A DNA stretch of 64,000 nucleotides from NCBI GenBank assembly GCA_903911925.1, contig CAIWFH010000017.1:1-64000 (forward strand), written 5' to 3'. A program made the position numbers and the translations under genes. This document shows positions 37,586-46,116 of this stretch, one piece after another. Numbering within the stretch: position 1 is the stretch's first letter; every line of letters starts with the position of its first letter. The DNA comes from an uncultured Acidobacteriaceae bacterium. Lineage in GTDB: Bacteria; Acidobacteriota; Terriglobia; Terriglobales; Acidobacteriaceae. A model generated the notes under the pieces. That model was not told the origin of the DNA, made no database searches, and saw only the letters and a program-made list of their open reading frames with translations.

Positions 37586-39925
37586 CTATTCTCCTGCCCC
37601 GGGGATGTACTTGTACTCGATCTTGTCGGGCCGCTTCACTGGGTCGCCGGTGATGTCGTGGGTGTGCCAGACTACGCTTTCGCTGGCTACCTCGGGGTGC
37701 TTCGCCAAAAACTCAAGGGCATAGGTTGAGGCGGTGGGGTCGTCTTTCTGGTCGGCGAACTTGGCGGACTCGATGGCTGCTTTCTGCTTGTCGCCCGTGC
37801 GGCGATAGAGGATGGCGAGCTGATAATGCGCTGCCAGGTCGTCGGGGTCGATGGCTTGCAGGCGTTCGTAAGCAGCGCGTGCTTCTGGGTATTGATGTTG
37901 TTGGTAGTACGAGAAGCCCAGTTCGCGCAGGCCGTCGCGGGAGCGCGGGTACTTGGCGAGCATGGCTTCGAGGTCGGCGATGGCTTCCTTGGTCTGGCCT
38001 GCGTTGCGCTCGACAAGGGCTCGGTAGTAGAGGGCGCGCGGGTCGCCGGGCAGCAGCGTCAACGCCTTAGCCAGGTTGGTGCGGGCGTCGTCGTACTTTT
38101 CCCAGGACACCTCAACTACCGCCATGTTGGTGAAAGCGTCGGCGTAGTCGGGGCGCAGGGCGGCTACGCGCTCAAATGCATGCACCGATGCCTGGTACTG
38201 CTGCGCGTCGAGAAGGCCGATGCCGTAGTTATTCCAGCGCATCCATTCCTTGTTCTCGGCACGGTCGGGCGGCGCCGGGGCGTTCTCGCCGATTTGGAGG
38301 GTTCGGGTCTGCGAGGCCATCTCGACGACCGGCAGCGCATAGTGCTTGTCGGCCATTGCGTAATCGATGAAGTGCTGGTTGAACCGGCGGTACTTTACGG
38401 ATGCAGTGAGCGAGACCTGGCCCGCGATTGCCTTGGGCAGGCGGAAGCGGTAGCGGACCAGTTGCGAGCGGCCGGACTGGATGGTGTTGTTGTATGCCAG
38501 CACGCGGTTGCGCCAGATCTGGTGCAGGTCGTTCAGCTCGCCTTTGACGTTGATGAGCCGGTTGGTGAACGAATGCGCCGATGAGTCGAGGTTGCCGTCG
38601 GGCTGGAGGAAGCCGCTCTCGGCCAGCATTTTGCCGGAACTGTCTTTGACGGTGAAATCGACCCATGCCTCGTAGAAGTCGCGCTGCTCGGGGATAAAGG
38701 AGTGGCCGATGCCCTTGTTCTGGATGACGACGTTGGCTACCAGGGTCTCGCCCGCAGCAAGAGAGAAACTGGTGAGGCCGAGCGGAGCCACCAGCACTTC
38801 GTCGCTTGCCGTTGCGGCTGCGTTTTCCTTATCAAGGCCAAAGATATCCACGTTGAAGACGCCTTTGCCGTCTGAGGCGCTTTTGAGGAAGGCGACGAGC
38901 TTTTCAGCCTGCTCGGGGTAGTTGAAGTACTGGGGCATGAGGGTGTTGCCGCCCAGCCAGCGATGCGAGACGAGTTTGCCGTCCTTGGCTCCGGGATCGA
39001 TGGCCGCGGCGGGCAGGGGCTCGCGGACCATATGGCAGGTCTGGCAGGTGGAGACAGTGTCTTTGCGGTAGAAAGGAAGCGGGGACTGCTTTGTGAAGCT
39101 GGCGGCCTGCCAGTCGTCGTAGACCGAAAAGGCGCGGAGCCATTTGTAGTCGTCCAGCGAGCGCGGGATGGCGGCCTTGTGGCAGGCGGCGCAGAACTCG
39201 GCGGTCTGGTAAAGGGGGCGCATCACGGCCTTGGAATGGCGGTCGAGATGGGCAAGAATTTCGCCATCGGAGACGGGGCCGGAGATGGGCGCGCCTTTTT
39301 CATCGACCAGGACCGCGGGATTCCCCATGACGTAACTGCCGGTGCCGGTGGTGTCAGTGGAAATGATGGAGTGACAGGTAGTGCAGGTGATGCCTTCGTC
39401 CTCAAAGGGACGCTTCTTCGGCATGCCCTGCGACAGGTCGCCCGAGAACAGGGCAATGGGGTTGTGGCAGCCCTCGCAGTGGCGCGAGTACTGGACGCCC
39501 TTCTCATCGATCAGCAGGTTGACGTTTTTGAGGTACCAGGGAGCGCGGAAGCTGTTGGAGTGGACCGACTGGCGCCACTGCCGGTAAGCCTCCTGGTGGC
39601 AGTGGCCGCAATACTGGGCGGTGGGAAAGCTCTTGGGGCTGACGAACTGGCCGTTGGCCGTGGTGGCGTTCGAGGGCAGAAAGGGCGCGTCCTTGCCGAA
39701 GGCGAAGTTGTAGCGCGCGGCAACCGAGTCGTGGAAGGCGGTGGTGGGGCCGGTGATGCCGGCGGGAGCGGCGTAGGAGTGTGCGTCGGGGGCCGGCCGC
39801 GGCGCCGTTGCCGGAGCAGTCGGGTCAGTGGCGGCCACGGCATAGTGAGCGGTCATTGAAACCAGAACCAGAAAGGCGGCGGATAGAGAGAGCTGGATCG
39901 CAGTCCTGAGCCTGGTTCCAAACAT
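37586..39925 (-). CDS. Five-haem cytochrome c with C-terminal TPR repeats, 779 aa
   Basis: Exported multihaem cytochrome. The signal peptide covers about residues 1-32 (ending A-V-A-A). Five CXXCH haem sites are visible: C-G-H-C-H, C-E-G-C-H, C-T-T-C-H, C-A-A-C-H and C-Q-T-C-H, all in the first 300 residues, in a cytochrome c554-like arrangement. A beta-rich middle section follows, and the last 180 residues contain about four tetratricopeptide repeats. The ATG at 39925 has GGAG 11 bases upstream. It is divergent from the nuo operon, which suggests, but does not prove, a joint respiratory role, for example as an electron acceptor in the periplasm. Confidence 0.87.
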   Translation of the reverse strand: MFGTRLRTAIQLSLSAAFLVLVSMTAHYAVAATDPTAPATAPRPAPDAHSYAAPAGITGPTTAFHDSVAARYNFAFGKDAPFLPSNATTANGQFVSPKSFPTAQYCGHCHQEAYRQWRQSVHSNSFRAPWYLKNVNLLIDEKGVQYSRHCEGCHNPIALFSGDLSQGMPKKRPFEDEGITCTTCHSIISTDTTGTGSYVMGNPAVLVDEKGAPISGPVSDGEILAHLDRHSKAVMRPLYQTAEFCAACHKAAIPRSLDDYKWLRAFSVYDDWQAASFTKQSPLPFYRKDTVSTCQTCHMVREPLPAAAIDPGAKDGKLVSHRWLGGNTLMPQYFNYPEQAEKLVAFLKSASDGKGVFNVDIFGLDKENAAATASDEVLVAPLGLTSFSLAAGETLVANVVIQNKGIGHSFIPEQRDFYEAWVDFTVKDSSGKMLAESGFLQPDGNLDSSAHSFTNRLINVKGELNDLHQIWRNRVLAYNNTIQSGRSQLVRYRFRLPKAIAGQVSLTASVKYRRFNQHFIDYAMADKHYALPVVEMASQTRTLQIGENAPAPPDRAENKEWMRWNNYGIGLLDAQQYQASVHAFERVAALRPDYADAFTNMAVVEVSWEKYDDARTNLAKALTLLPGDPRALYYRALVERNAGQTKEAIADLEAMLAKYPRSRDGLRELGFSYYQQHQYPEARAAYERLQAIDPDDLAAHYQLAILYRRTGDKQKAAIESAKFADQKDDPTASTYALEFLAKHPEVASESVVWHTHDITGDPVKRPDKIEYKYIPGAGE

Positions 39926-40197
39926 GATCGTGTGATCTCCGGGGAAAGCGGTTATACCCCAACTGCGGCGTCGCGGGGAAGCCCGTGGGGATAGGGAAAC
40001 CCTAACGGGGAGAGGCATCGACTGTCCACCATCGAAAGGTGGAGGGAAGCGCGCTGAGGACGATGCGGCGCCGGCAGTTCACAGGGTGGGATGGGAAGCG
40101 GTAAAAGTGAAGCTCTCCACAGGTTTGGCGGCTAATCTCCTTAGCCAAAACTGCCCTAAAACTGGTACGTTGGTTGAGAAGGATCTATTTTCCCAAG

Positions 40198-40569
40198 ATG
40201 GCCTCAAATCCCTATTTTTCTTTGTCCGTACTGTTTCTTGGTGCGCTCGGTTTCGGGCTGGCTCCGCTGGGACTGGCGTGGCTGTGGGCGGCGGTGTTTT
40301 CACCCGCGAAGCCGAACGCTGTCAAGAACGCCATCTACGAGTGCGGCCTGGAGTCAAAAGGCGACGCGTGGATGCAATTCCGGTCGGCTTATTACCTCTA
40401 CGCAATCATTTTTTTAATTTTTGACGTGGAAGCGGTCTTCCTGCTGCCTTTTGCGGTGGCGTTTACCGGGCTGGGCGCGGCGGCCTGCGGGGCCATGCTG
40501 GTGTTTGTGCTGCTGCTGATCGAGGGATTGGCGTGGGCCTGGGCCAAGGGCGTGCTGACGTGGGCGTGA
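40198..40569 (+). CDS. nuoA: Complex I subunit NuoA, 123 aa
   Basis: Small membrane subunit next to the quinone site. Three transmembrane segments (about 9-32, 62-84, 91-113). The conserved K-N-A-I-Y-E-C-G-L-E loop is present, and F-D-V-E-A-V-F-L-L-P follows in TM2. The ATG at 40198 is preferred to a TTG at 40174; AAGGA lies about 13 bases upstream of the ATG. First gene of the nuoABCDIHJKLMMN operon. It is separated from nuoB by 196 bases holding an inverted-repeat element. Confidence 0.93.
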   Translation: MASNPYFSLSVLFLGALGFGLAPLGLAWLWAAVFSPAKPNAVKNAIYECGLESKGDAWMQFRSAYYLYAIIFLIFDVEAVFLLPFAVAFTGLGAAACGAMLVFVLLLIEGLAWAWAKGVLTWA

Positions 40570-40577
40570 GGAAGACA

Positions 40578-40752
40578 GTGATTAGTGGTCAGTGGTCAGT
40601 TTTCGGTGCCCGAGGCTGAAGTCTTTGGCGGTTGGGGAGCAAATGCAAGGAGAAAGCCAAAACAGGCGTTGAAGAATCGAGACGGTTTTTGAATGACCGA
40701 CGACAGCTCGGAAATTTAACTGACCACTGTTCACTGTCCACTGATAACTGGA
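40578..40752. repeat. Inverted-repeat element between nuoA and nuoB
   Basis: CAGTGGTCAGTT (40590-40601) is exactly complementary to AACTGACCACTG (40718-40729), with further imperfect CAGTGG-type words outside both arms. The 116-base core contains no gene. It fills the only large gap between nuoA and nuoB. It looks like a miniature inverted-repeat element or a long hairpin in the operon transcript. Confidence 0.7.
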
Positions 40753-40765
40753 GCGGAGCGAAGCG

Positions 40766-41377
40766 ATGGTAGATGAAGGATTGAAGATCGAACTGGGCAA
40801 GCAGGGCGTCTTCGTAACGACCATCGAAGAGCTGTACAACTGGGGCCGCAAGAGCTCCATCTGGCCCATGCAGTTTGGGCTGGCCTGTTGCGCGATCGAG
40901 ATGATTGCCACCACCATGGCGCGCTACGATTTGGCACGCTTTGGCGCCGAGGTTTTCCGCCCGTCGCCGCGGCAGGCGGACATGATGATCATCTCCGGCA
41001 CGGTAACCAAGAAGATGGCTCCGCAGGTGGTGCGGCTCTATAACCAGATGGCCGAGCCGAAATACGTGATCGCCATGGGCGCCTGCGCCATTTCAGGTGG
41101 GCCGTTCAAGCAGGGTTACAACGTGCTCAAGGGGATTGATCGCTACATTCCGGTTGACGTGCATATCCCGGGGTGCCCGCCGCGGCCAGAGGCGCTGCTG
41201 CAGGCCTTTATGACATTGCAGAAGAAGATTGAGGCCCAGCACCTGACTGGAGCCGGGCGCCCGCGACATCTGGACGCCGAGGGGCAGGGCGAGTTTCCCG
41301 TGCCGGTGCAGGGAGAACACGATCTGGAGCCGACATCGAACAAGGGCGTTTGGCCCCTGCCGGTGATTATCAGGTAG
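40766..41377 (+). CDS. nuoB: Complex I subunit NuoB, 203 aa
   Basis: Peripheral-arm subunit holding the terminal [4Fe-4S] cluster N2 that reduces quinone. The ligand cysteines are in L-A-C-C-A-I-E-M (paired), G-A-C-A and the G-C-P-P-R-P-E loop. [14 protein letters not shown] is conserved. The C-terminal tail after about residue 155 is longer than usual and not conserved. The ribosome site is GGAGCGGAG, somewhat far from the ATG. Downstream lie 64 bases with a short GGGACTA tandem repeat before nuoC. Confidence 0.95.
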   Translation: MVDEGLKIELGKQGVFVTTIEELYNWGRKSSIWPMQFGLACCAIEMIATTMARYDLARFGAEVFRPSPRQADMMIISGTVTKKMAPQVVRLYNQMAEPKYVIAMGACAISGGPFKQGYNVLKGIDRYIPVDVHIPGCPPRPEALLQAFMTLQKKIEAQHLTGAGRPRHLDAEGQGEFPVPVQGEHDLEPTSNKGVWPLPVIIR

Positions 41378-41387
41378 GGACCCGGGA

Positions 41388-41421
41388 TTGAGGGACTAGG
41401 GACTAGGGACTAGGGACTGGG
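41388..41421. repeat. GGGACTA heptamer tandem repeat between nuoB and nuoC
   Basis: AGGGACTAGGGACTAGGGAC and its continuation give four consecutive copies of a GGGACTA unit, the last altered to GGGACTGG. It precedes the nuoC start by about 20 bases. Similar GGGACT-containing words occur between nuoD and nuoI and before sdhC-sdhA, so this is a small dispersed family. Confidence 0.7.
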
Positions 41422-41441
41422 AATCATCAAGGGGTTAGAGA

Positions 41442-42089
41442 TTGAAGACGGTAGAGGAAATCAGGGCGGCGATTGAGGCGGCTGTGCCGGGCGCAGGAGT
41501 GGGGATTGTCTCCAATCCGGGCCCCAGCGGGCAGCACTCGCTGCGGCTCAATCCGAGCCACGCGGCTGCGGTGGCCAAGTTTTTGCGCGACGACGCGGAG
41601 TTGGCGCTGGACTTTCTCTCCAACGTGACTGGCGTTGACTGGCCGGACAAAGAGATTGCCGAGAAGGTCAAGGTGAGCAAGGCCGTGGACGGCGTGGAGC
41701 AGACAGTCGAGGAGACCCGCAAGCGCGTGGAGCCGGGATGCCTTGAGGTGGTCTACCACTTGTTTTCTGTAGCCAGGAAGCACGGCCCCGTGATTTTGAG
41801 AATGCGCACGGTAAACCGCACAGACCAGGTGGAACTGCCGTCGCTGACGTCGATCTGGCGGTCGGCGGAGTTCCAGGAGCGCGAGGTTTTCGACCTGTAC
41901 GGAGTTGTGTTCACCGGGCACCCGGACCTGCGCCGCCTGCTGATGTGGGACGAGTTCACCGATCATCCGATGCGGCGGGACTACGTGGAGCCGGACGATT
42001 TCGAGTACGAGCCTACGGCACACGACGCGGTGGCGGCGCGCGCCGCTGCGCACCAAGAGCCCCGGGAAGGCAAGGTTGCCGGCCAATGA
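41442..42089 (+). CDS. nuoC: Complex I subunit NuoC, 215 aa, TTG start
   Basis: 30-kDa peripheral-arm subunit without clusters. The conserved core is [10 protein letters not shown] near the middle and the family signature [27 protein letters not shown] segment at about 145-168, followed by M-R-R-D-Y. It is separate from NuoD, not fused. Starts at TTG with AAGGGG about 9 bases upstream. Its TGA overlaps the nuoD ATG. The N-terminal 25 residues vary in the family. Confidence 0.93.
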   Translation: MKTVEEIRAAIEAAVPGAGVGIVSNPGPSGQHSLRLNPSHAAAVAKFLRDDAELALDFLSNVTGVDWPDKEIAEKVKVSKAVDGVEQTVEETRKRVEPGCLEVVYHLFSVARKHGPVILRMRTVNRTDQVELPSLTSIWRSAEFQEREVFDLYGVVFTGHPDLRRLLMWDEFTDHPMRRDYVEPDDFEYEPTAHDAVAARAAAHQEPREGKVAGQ

Positions 42090-43258
42090 CAATTCCCGCA
42101 CACGCTCCGGAGCAGTTGAAGAACTGGAATCGCCCGCGCATTATTGAACCGGGCGGCGACGGCGACTTGCTTGAAGTGGCCATGGGGCCCCACCATCCAT
42201 CGACGCACGGCGTCTTCCGCATGGACGTGGCGCTGGACGGCGAGCGGGTTATCCGCCTGAAGCCGGTGTTTGGCTATCTGCACCGCAACCACGAGAAGAT
42301 TGCCGAGAGCGTGAGTTACCTGGCATCGATGCCGTATACCGACCGGCTGGACTACATCTGCTCGTTGACCAACAACTGGGCCTACGCGCTTGCCGTTGAG
42401 AAACTGACCAGCCAGGAAGTGCCTGAGCGCGCCGAATACCTGCGCGTGATTCTGGGCGAATTGACCCGGATTCAGAATCACGCTTCGTCGATTGGTTTTT
42501 TGATCCAGGAGATGGGCGCCAGCGGAACGCCGCTGATGTACGCCTTCCGCGAGCGGGAGAAGATTCTCGACCTTTTCGAGGCCCTTACCGGTTCGCGCAT
42601 GATGTGCAACTACATGCGCTTTGGCGGCTGCCGCGTGGACGCTTCGGCGGCCTGGCTGGACGCCGCGCGCAAGGTGGTGGCCGGGCTTCCCGGATTTGTG
42701 GACGAGTTCGACCAACTGCTGAGTTCGAATGAGATTCTGATGGCGCGCACCCAGGGCGTGGGCATTCTGCGGCCTGAGCTTGCCGTGAATGCGGGCGTTA
42801 CCGGTCCCATGCTGCGCGCTTCGGGCATCAACTACGACATTCGCAAGGTGGATAGTTACGGCATTTACAACCGCTTCCCCTTCCGCGTGCCGCTGGGCGA
42901 CCACTGGGATGTGTACGACCGGTTCATGATCCGCATGCTTGAGATGCGGGAGTCGATCAAGATTGTGGAGCAGGCGCTAAAGGATATTCCGGCAGGCCCG
43001 GTGATGGATCCCAAAGCGAAAATTCGCGGGTTCCGTCCCAAGGCAGGCGAGGCATACGGGCGCATTGAGGCGCCGAAAGGCGAGCTGGGCTTTTACTTGA
43101 TCAGTGACGGCGGGCCAAACCCCTACCGGTATCGCGTGAGGCCGCCAAGCCTGATCAATCTCACGGTGCTTGAAGATATGTGCCTGGGCAGCGATATTGC
43201 CGACGTGGTGCTGATCTTTGGCAGCGTGGATATTGTGCTGGGAGAAGTGGATAGGTAG
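42086..43258 (+). CDS. nuoD: Complex I subunit NuoD, 390 aa
   Basis: 49-kDa subunit forming the quinone-binding cavity with NuoB. Typical segments are [11 protein letters not shown] at about residues 33-43, with the conserved histidine, then G-Y-L-H-R-N-H-E-K and R-I-Q-N-H. The C terminus has R-V-R-P-P-S-L and ends in G-E-V-D-R. The frame is open upstream to 41945, but the ATG at 42086 overlaps the nuoC stop by 4 bp and gives the normal N terminus. The [NiFe] hydrogenase cysteines are absent, as expected. Confidence 0.95.
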   Translation: MTIPAHAPEQLKNWNRPRIIEPGGDGDLLEVAMGPHHPSTHGVFRMDVALDGERVIRLKPVFGYLHRNHEKIAESVSYLASMPYTDRLDYICSLTNNWAYALAVEKLTSQEVPERAEYLRVILGELTRIQNHASSIGFLIQEMGASGTPLMYAFREREKILDLFEALTGSRMMCNYMRFGGCRVDASAAWLDAARKVVAGLPGFVDEFDQLLSSNEILMARTQGVGILRPELAVNAGVTGPMLRASGINYDIRKVDSYGIYNRFPFRVPLGDHWDVYDRFMIRMLEMRESIKIVEQALKDIPAGPVMDPKAKIRGFRPKAGEAYGRIEAPKGELGFYLISDGGPNPYRYRVRPPSLINLTVLEDMCLGSDIADVVLIFGSVDIVLGEVDR

Positions 43259-43268
43259 GGCAGTACAT

Positions 43269-43330
43269 AGTTCTTAGTTCACAGAACTGAGCGCTAGGGA
43301 CTGGGAACTAAGAACTGCGAACTAGGAACT
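43269..43330. repeat. Inverted repeat between nuoD and nuoI
   Basis: AGTTCTTAGTTC (43269-43280) is exactly complementary to GAACTAAGAACT (43305-43316), with further GAACTAGGAACT words directly after. The hairpin lies in the 89-base gap before nuoI, and the nuoI ribosome site (TGGAGGAACT) follows it closely, so folding could affect nuoI translation. Confidence 0.7.
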
Positions 43331-43347
43331 GTGATCTGGAGGAACTT

Positions 43348-43959
43348 TTGCTGGGAGAGGGAATACTTAAGGGATTGGCGGAGACGGCAAAGAACTTTGT
43401 CGGCAGCTTTTTCTCCGCGGAGCGGATGACCACGGTCGAGTATCCGGAAGAGCGGATCGCTCCCATCGAGGCGGCGCGCGTATTCCCTTTCCTGGTTTAC
43501 GACGGCATTGAGTGGGATGCAGGGCTGCGCTGCGTGGCCTGCCAGATTTGCGAGAAGGAGTGCCCTCCCAAGTGCATCTTTATCGAGAAGAGCAAAGACA
43601 AGAAACCGGACGCCGTGGGCAAGCCGCAATTTTACCCGACGCGTTTCGACATTGATATTTCGGTGTGCATGAGCTGCCAGATTTGCGTTGAAGTTTGTCC
43701 GTTTGAAGCCATTAAGATGGACAACGTTTTCGAACTAAGCACGGACGATCGCTTCGACGGCTTGCTGCTGGATCGCAAGCAACTGGCGAAGCCGAATGCG
43801 TACTACCACCAGATCCACCCCACCGAAGCGGCTGTTGTTGAAGCGCGCCTGGCGGCCGACAGGGCCAAGTCCGACGCGAAGCAAACGGCCGCGGCAATCG
43901 CTTCTGCCATCAAGGGCGCGGAGCGGCCGCTGCCGCCGCCGACGACCGGGGGAGACTAG
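43348..43959 (+). CDS. nuoI: Complex I subunit NuoI, divergent operon form, 203 aa, TTG start
   Basis: Two [4Fe-4S] ferredoxin motifs are complete: C-V-A-C-Q-I-C-E-K-E-C-P and C-M-S-C-Q-I-C-V-E-V-C-P, spaced by an insertion rich in Lys/Asp (about residues 82-105). The C-terminal 60 residues are Ala-rich and charged. It differs clearly from the orphan NuoI at 15308-15775, which has the canonical form. The TTG start has GGAGGAAC directly upstream. Placement between nuoD and nuoH shows the operon skips nuoG. This subunit must accept electrons from an unidentified donor, ferredoxin being the usual guess for complexes without NuoEFG. Confidence 0.94.
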   Translation: MLGEGILKGLAETAKNFVGSFFSAERMTTVEYPEERIAPIEAARVFPFLVYDGIEWDAGLRCVACQICEKECPPKCIFIEKSKDKKPDAVGKPQFYPTRFDIDISVCMSCQICVEVCPFEAIKMDNVFELSTDDRFDGLLLDRKQLAKPNAYYHQIHPTEAAVVEARLAADRAKSDAKQTAAAIASAIKGAERPLPPPTTGGD

Positions 43960-43962
43960 CCC

Positions 43963-45138
43963 ATGATCGACACTTTGGACCAGATATTCGTTCTCCTCAA
44001 GCACTGGATTGTCTCGTTTTTGCCTGGCGCGTGCCAGCCGGCGGCCAGCGTTGTGATCAGCGTTGCGGTCATCGTTGTCCTGTTTCCGCTGCTGTTCGCG
44101 CTGACAACGGTCTTCGAGCGCAAGGGGCTGGCCCGCATTCAGAATCGCATTGGCCCCAACCGGACGGGACCGTTCGGCGTCCTGCAGCCGATCGCCGACG
44201 GCATCAAGTCTCTGACCAAAGAAGACATCGTTCCATCCAGTGCGGACAGCGCGGTGCACTTTCTGGCTCCGCTGGTGCTGGTGGTGGCAGTGTTCATGGG
44301 CTTTGCCGTGCTGCCTATGGGCCGCAACATGGCGCTGGTGGATATGGACGCCGGGCTGCTGTTTTTCTTCGCCATTGGCGCCTCTACTGAGCTTTCAGTT
44401 TTCATGGCCGGCTGGTCGAGCCGCAACAAATACTCGCTGCTGGGCGCCATGCGCGCCGTGGCCCAGATGATCAGCTACGAGGTGCCGCTGCTGATGTCGA
44501 GCGTGGCCGTGGTGATGATTACCGGATCGCTTTCGCTCAATAAAATAGTTGCCGCGCAGAACCAGTACACCTTTGGCCTGCCGCACTGGTACATCTTTAC
44601 GCCCTGGGGCCTGGCCGCATTCCTGCTGTACGCCATTGCGGCCACGGCAGAGACCAACCGCTCGCCGTTTGACTTGCCTGAAGGCGAATCGGAACTGGTG
44701 GCGGGATACCATACCGAATACTCAGGCTTCAAATTTGCGCTCTTCTTTTTGGGCGAGTACCTGGCGATGTTTTCGATTTCCGGCCTGGGAACCACGCTGT
44801 TTCTGGGCGGGTGGTCGTCGCCGCTTGAAGTGCTGGGTTGGGTGCCTTCGTGGTTCTGGTTCTTCTCGAAGATGATGATGTCGATCTTCGTCTTCATCTG
44901 GCTGCGCGGAACGCTGCCACGCCTGCGGCAAGATCAACTGATGAATTTTGCATGGAAGTTTGTTTTGCCACTTACCATGCTCAATCTGTTCGTCACCGCG
45001 CTTTGGCGATTCCTCGGCGATGGGTGGGAACGCTGGGTGTTTTGCACGGCGATTCTGGTTGCGGCTTACGTTGTGATGGGCCGGGTGGAGATGCGCGCCG
45101 AGCACTTTGGGCCGAGGAGATATCGCTATGCGGAGTGA
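43963..45138 (+). CDS. nuoH: Complex I subunit NuoH, 391 aa
   Basis: Eight-helix membrane subunit that links the quinone cavity to the pumps. The conserved loop E-R-K-G-L-A-R-I-Q-N-R-I-G-P-N-R is at about 45-60. The acidic quinone-tunnel segments E-T-N-R-S-P-F-D-L-P-E-G-E-S-E-L-V-A-G and Y-H-T-E-Y-S-G are at about 228-260. The start lies 3 bp after the nuoI stop with GGGGGAGA as ribosome site. A 150-base gap carrying two repeat-family copies separates it from nuoJ. Confidence 0.96.
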   Translation: MIDTLDQIFVLLKHWIVSFLPGACQPAASVVISVAVIVVLFPLLFALTTVFERKGLARIQNRIGPNRTGPFGVLQPIADGIKSLTKEDIVPSSADSAVHFLAPLVLVVAVFMGFAVLPMGRNMALVDMDAGLLFFFAIGASTELSVFMAGWSSRNKYSLLGAMRAVAQMISYEVPLLMSSVAVVMITGSLSLNKIVAAQNQYTFGLPHWYIFTPWGLAAFLLYAIAATAETNRSPFDLPEGESELVAGYHTEYSGFKFALFFLGEYLAMFSISGLGTTLFLGGWSSPLEVLGWVPSWFWFFSKMMMSIFVFIWLRGTLPRLRQDQLMNFAWKFVLPLTMLNLFVTALWRFLGDGWERWVFCTAILVAAYVVMGRVEMRAEHFGPRRYRYAE

Positions 45139-45160
45139 ACTCCGGCTGAATGAGGTTTGT

Positions 45161-45197
45161 GGTATCCCAGGTCTCAAGTTCGAGACCTGGGGCACCC
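45161..45197. repeat. GGTATCCCA/GGGGCACCC hairpin repeat between nuoH and nuoJ
   Basis: CCCAGGTCTC pairs with GAGACCTGGG (45166-45191), flanked by GGTATCCCAG and GGGGCACCC. Its arms match the copy at 37531-37567 almost base for base. It is followed by a copy of the GGTCCTTCGAC repeat at 45227-45265, so two families are stacked in one operon junction. Confidence 0.75.
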
Positions 45198-45226
45198 AGC
45201 TTGTGTGGTTGAGAATCATCGCGACC

Positions 45227-45265
45227 GCAGGTCCTTCGACTTCGCTGCGTTTGGCTCAGGATGAC
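45227..45265. repeat. GGTCCTTCGAC...CTCAGGATGAC repeat copy
   Basis: GCAGGTCCTTCGACTTCGCT continues to GGCTCAGGATGAC. The same sequence recurs at 52969-53096 and 55951-55993, with variable bases in the middle. It lies between nuoH and nuoJ, directly upstream of the nuoJ leader. Confidence 0.7.
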
Positions 45266-45288
45266 GGGCTAACAGAAAGGGGCAACCG

Positions 45289-45789
45289 ATGACATTTGCC
45301 TTCTGGCTTTTTGCGGTGTTGACCCTGGCTGGCGGCCTTGCCGCGGTGCTGTTGAAGAACACCGTGCATTGTGCGCTGGCGCTGACGGTGGCGTTTGCCG
45401 GCCTCGCGCTGCTGTTTCTCGACCTGGATGCGCAGTTTGCCGGCTTCGCGCAGATTTTGGTTTACATTGGCGCAGTCGCCATCCTGGTGGTCTTCGCCAT
45501 CCTGCTGACGCGCGGGTCGGAGACTCCGCAAGAAGGCGTCTTCAGCCATAACTGGTTCGCGGGGCTCGCGATTGCTGCGGCGGTTTTCGCGGTGCTGGCC
45601 TGGGCAGTGCTTGCAAGCGCGCATGTGCTTCCGCATGAAGCCGCAATGCCTACGGTGACCGTGGCCCAGATCGGTCAGGCGCTCATCGGCCGCTACGTGC
45701 TGCCGCTTGAGATTGTTGCACTGCTACTCACCGCAGCAATGATCGGCGCGGTCATTGTTGCGATGGACGAGAAAGAGAGGGCCAAGTGA
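45289..45789 (+). CDS. nuoJ: Complex I subunit NuoJ, 166 aa
   Basis: Five-helix membrane subunit between NuoH and NuoK. The characteristic TM3 segment F-A-Q-I-L-V-Y-I-G-A-V-A-I-L-V-V-F (about 48-64), containing the pi-bulge tyrosine/glycine region, is present. It is at the normal length. AGAAAGGGGCAACCG precedes the ATG, with AAGGGG as the ribosome site. It overlaps nuoK by 4 bp. All remaining junctions downstream (J-K-L-M-M-N) are overlaps or a few bases, in contrast with the repeat-filled gaps upstream. Confidence 0.93.
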   Translation: MTFAFWLFAVLTLAGGLAAVLLKNTVHCALALTVAFAGLALLFLDLDAQFAGFAQILVYIGAVAILVVFAILLTRGSETPQEGVFSHNWFAGLAIAAAVFAVLAWAVLASAHVLPHEAAMPTVTVAQIGQALIGRYVLPLEIVALLLTAAMIGAVIVAMDEKERAK

Positions 45790-46109
45790 CAGGTATGGCC
45801 ACGCCGCTGACGGGTTTTCTTCTTGTCGCGGCATTGCTGTTCGCCGTTGGTCTTGCCGGCGCGCTCACGCGCCGCAACGCCATCCTTGTGCTCATCGGAA
45901 TTGAACTGATGCTCAACTCGGCCAATTTGAATTTGATAGCCTTCTGGCGTTACGGCCCGCATCCTGAAGCGCTGACCGGCATGATGTTCGCCATCTTCTC
46001 CATCGCCGTTGCCGCGGCAGAAGCAGCGGTAGGACTGGGACTGGTGATTCAGATTTACCGCCATGCCAAAACAACGGACCTGGACCTGATGAACAGGATG
46101 AAGGGGTGA
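45786..46109 (+). CDS. nuoK: Complex I subunit NuoK, 107 aa
   Basis: Three-helix MrpC-like subunit. The two conserved membrane glutamates are in L-V-L-I-G-I-E-L-M-L-N-S-A-N (TM2) and in A-A-A-E-A-A-V-G-L (TM3). The start is GTG at 45786, overlapping the nuoJ stop; an ATG three codons later is an alternative. It is followed by nuoL after only a few bases. Confidence 0.94.
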   Translation: MTGMATPLTGFLLVAALLFAVGLAGALTRRNAILVLIGIELMLNSANLNLIAFWRYGPHPEALTGMMFAIFSIAVAAAEAAVGLGLVIQIYRHAKTTDLDLMNRMKG

Positions 46110-46116
46110 GAGGTTG

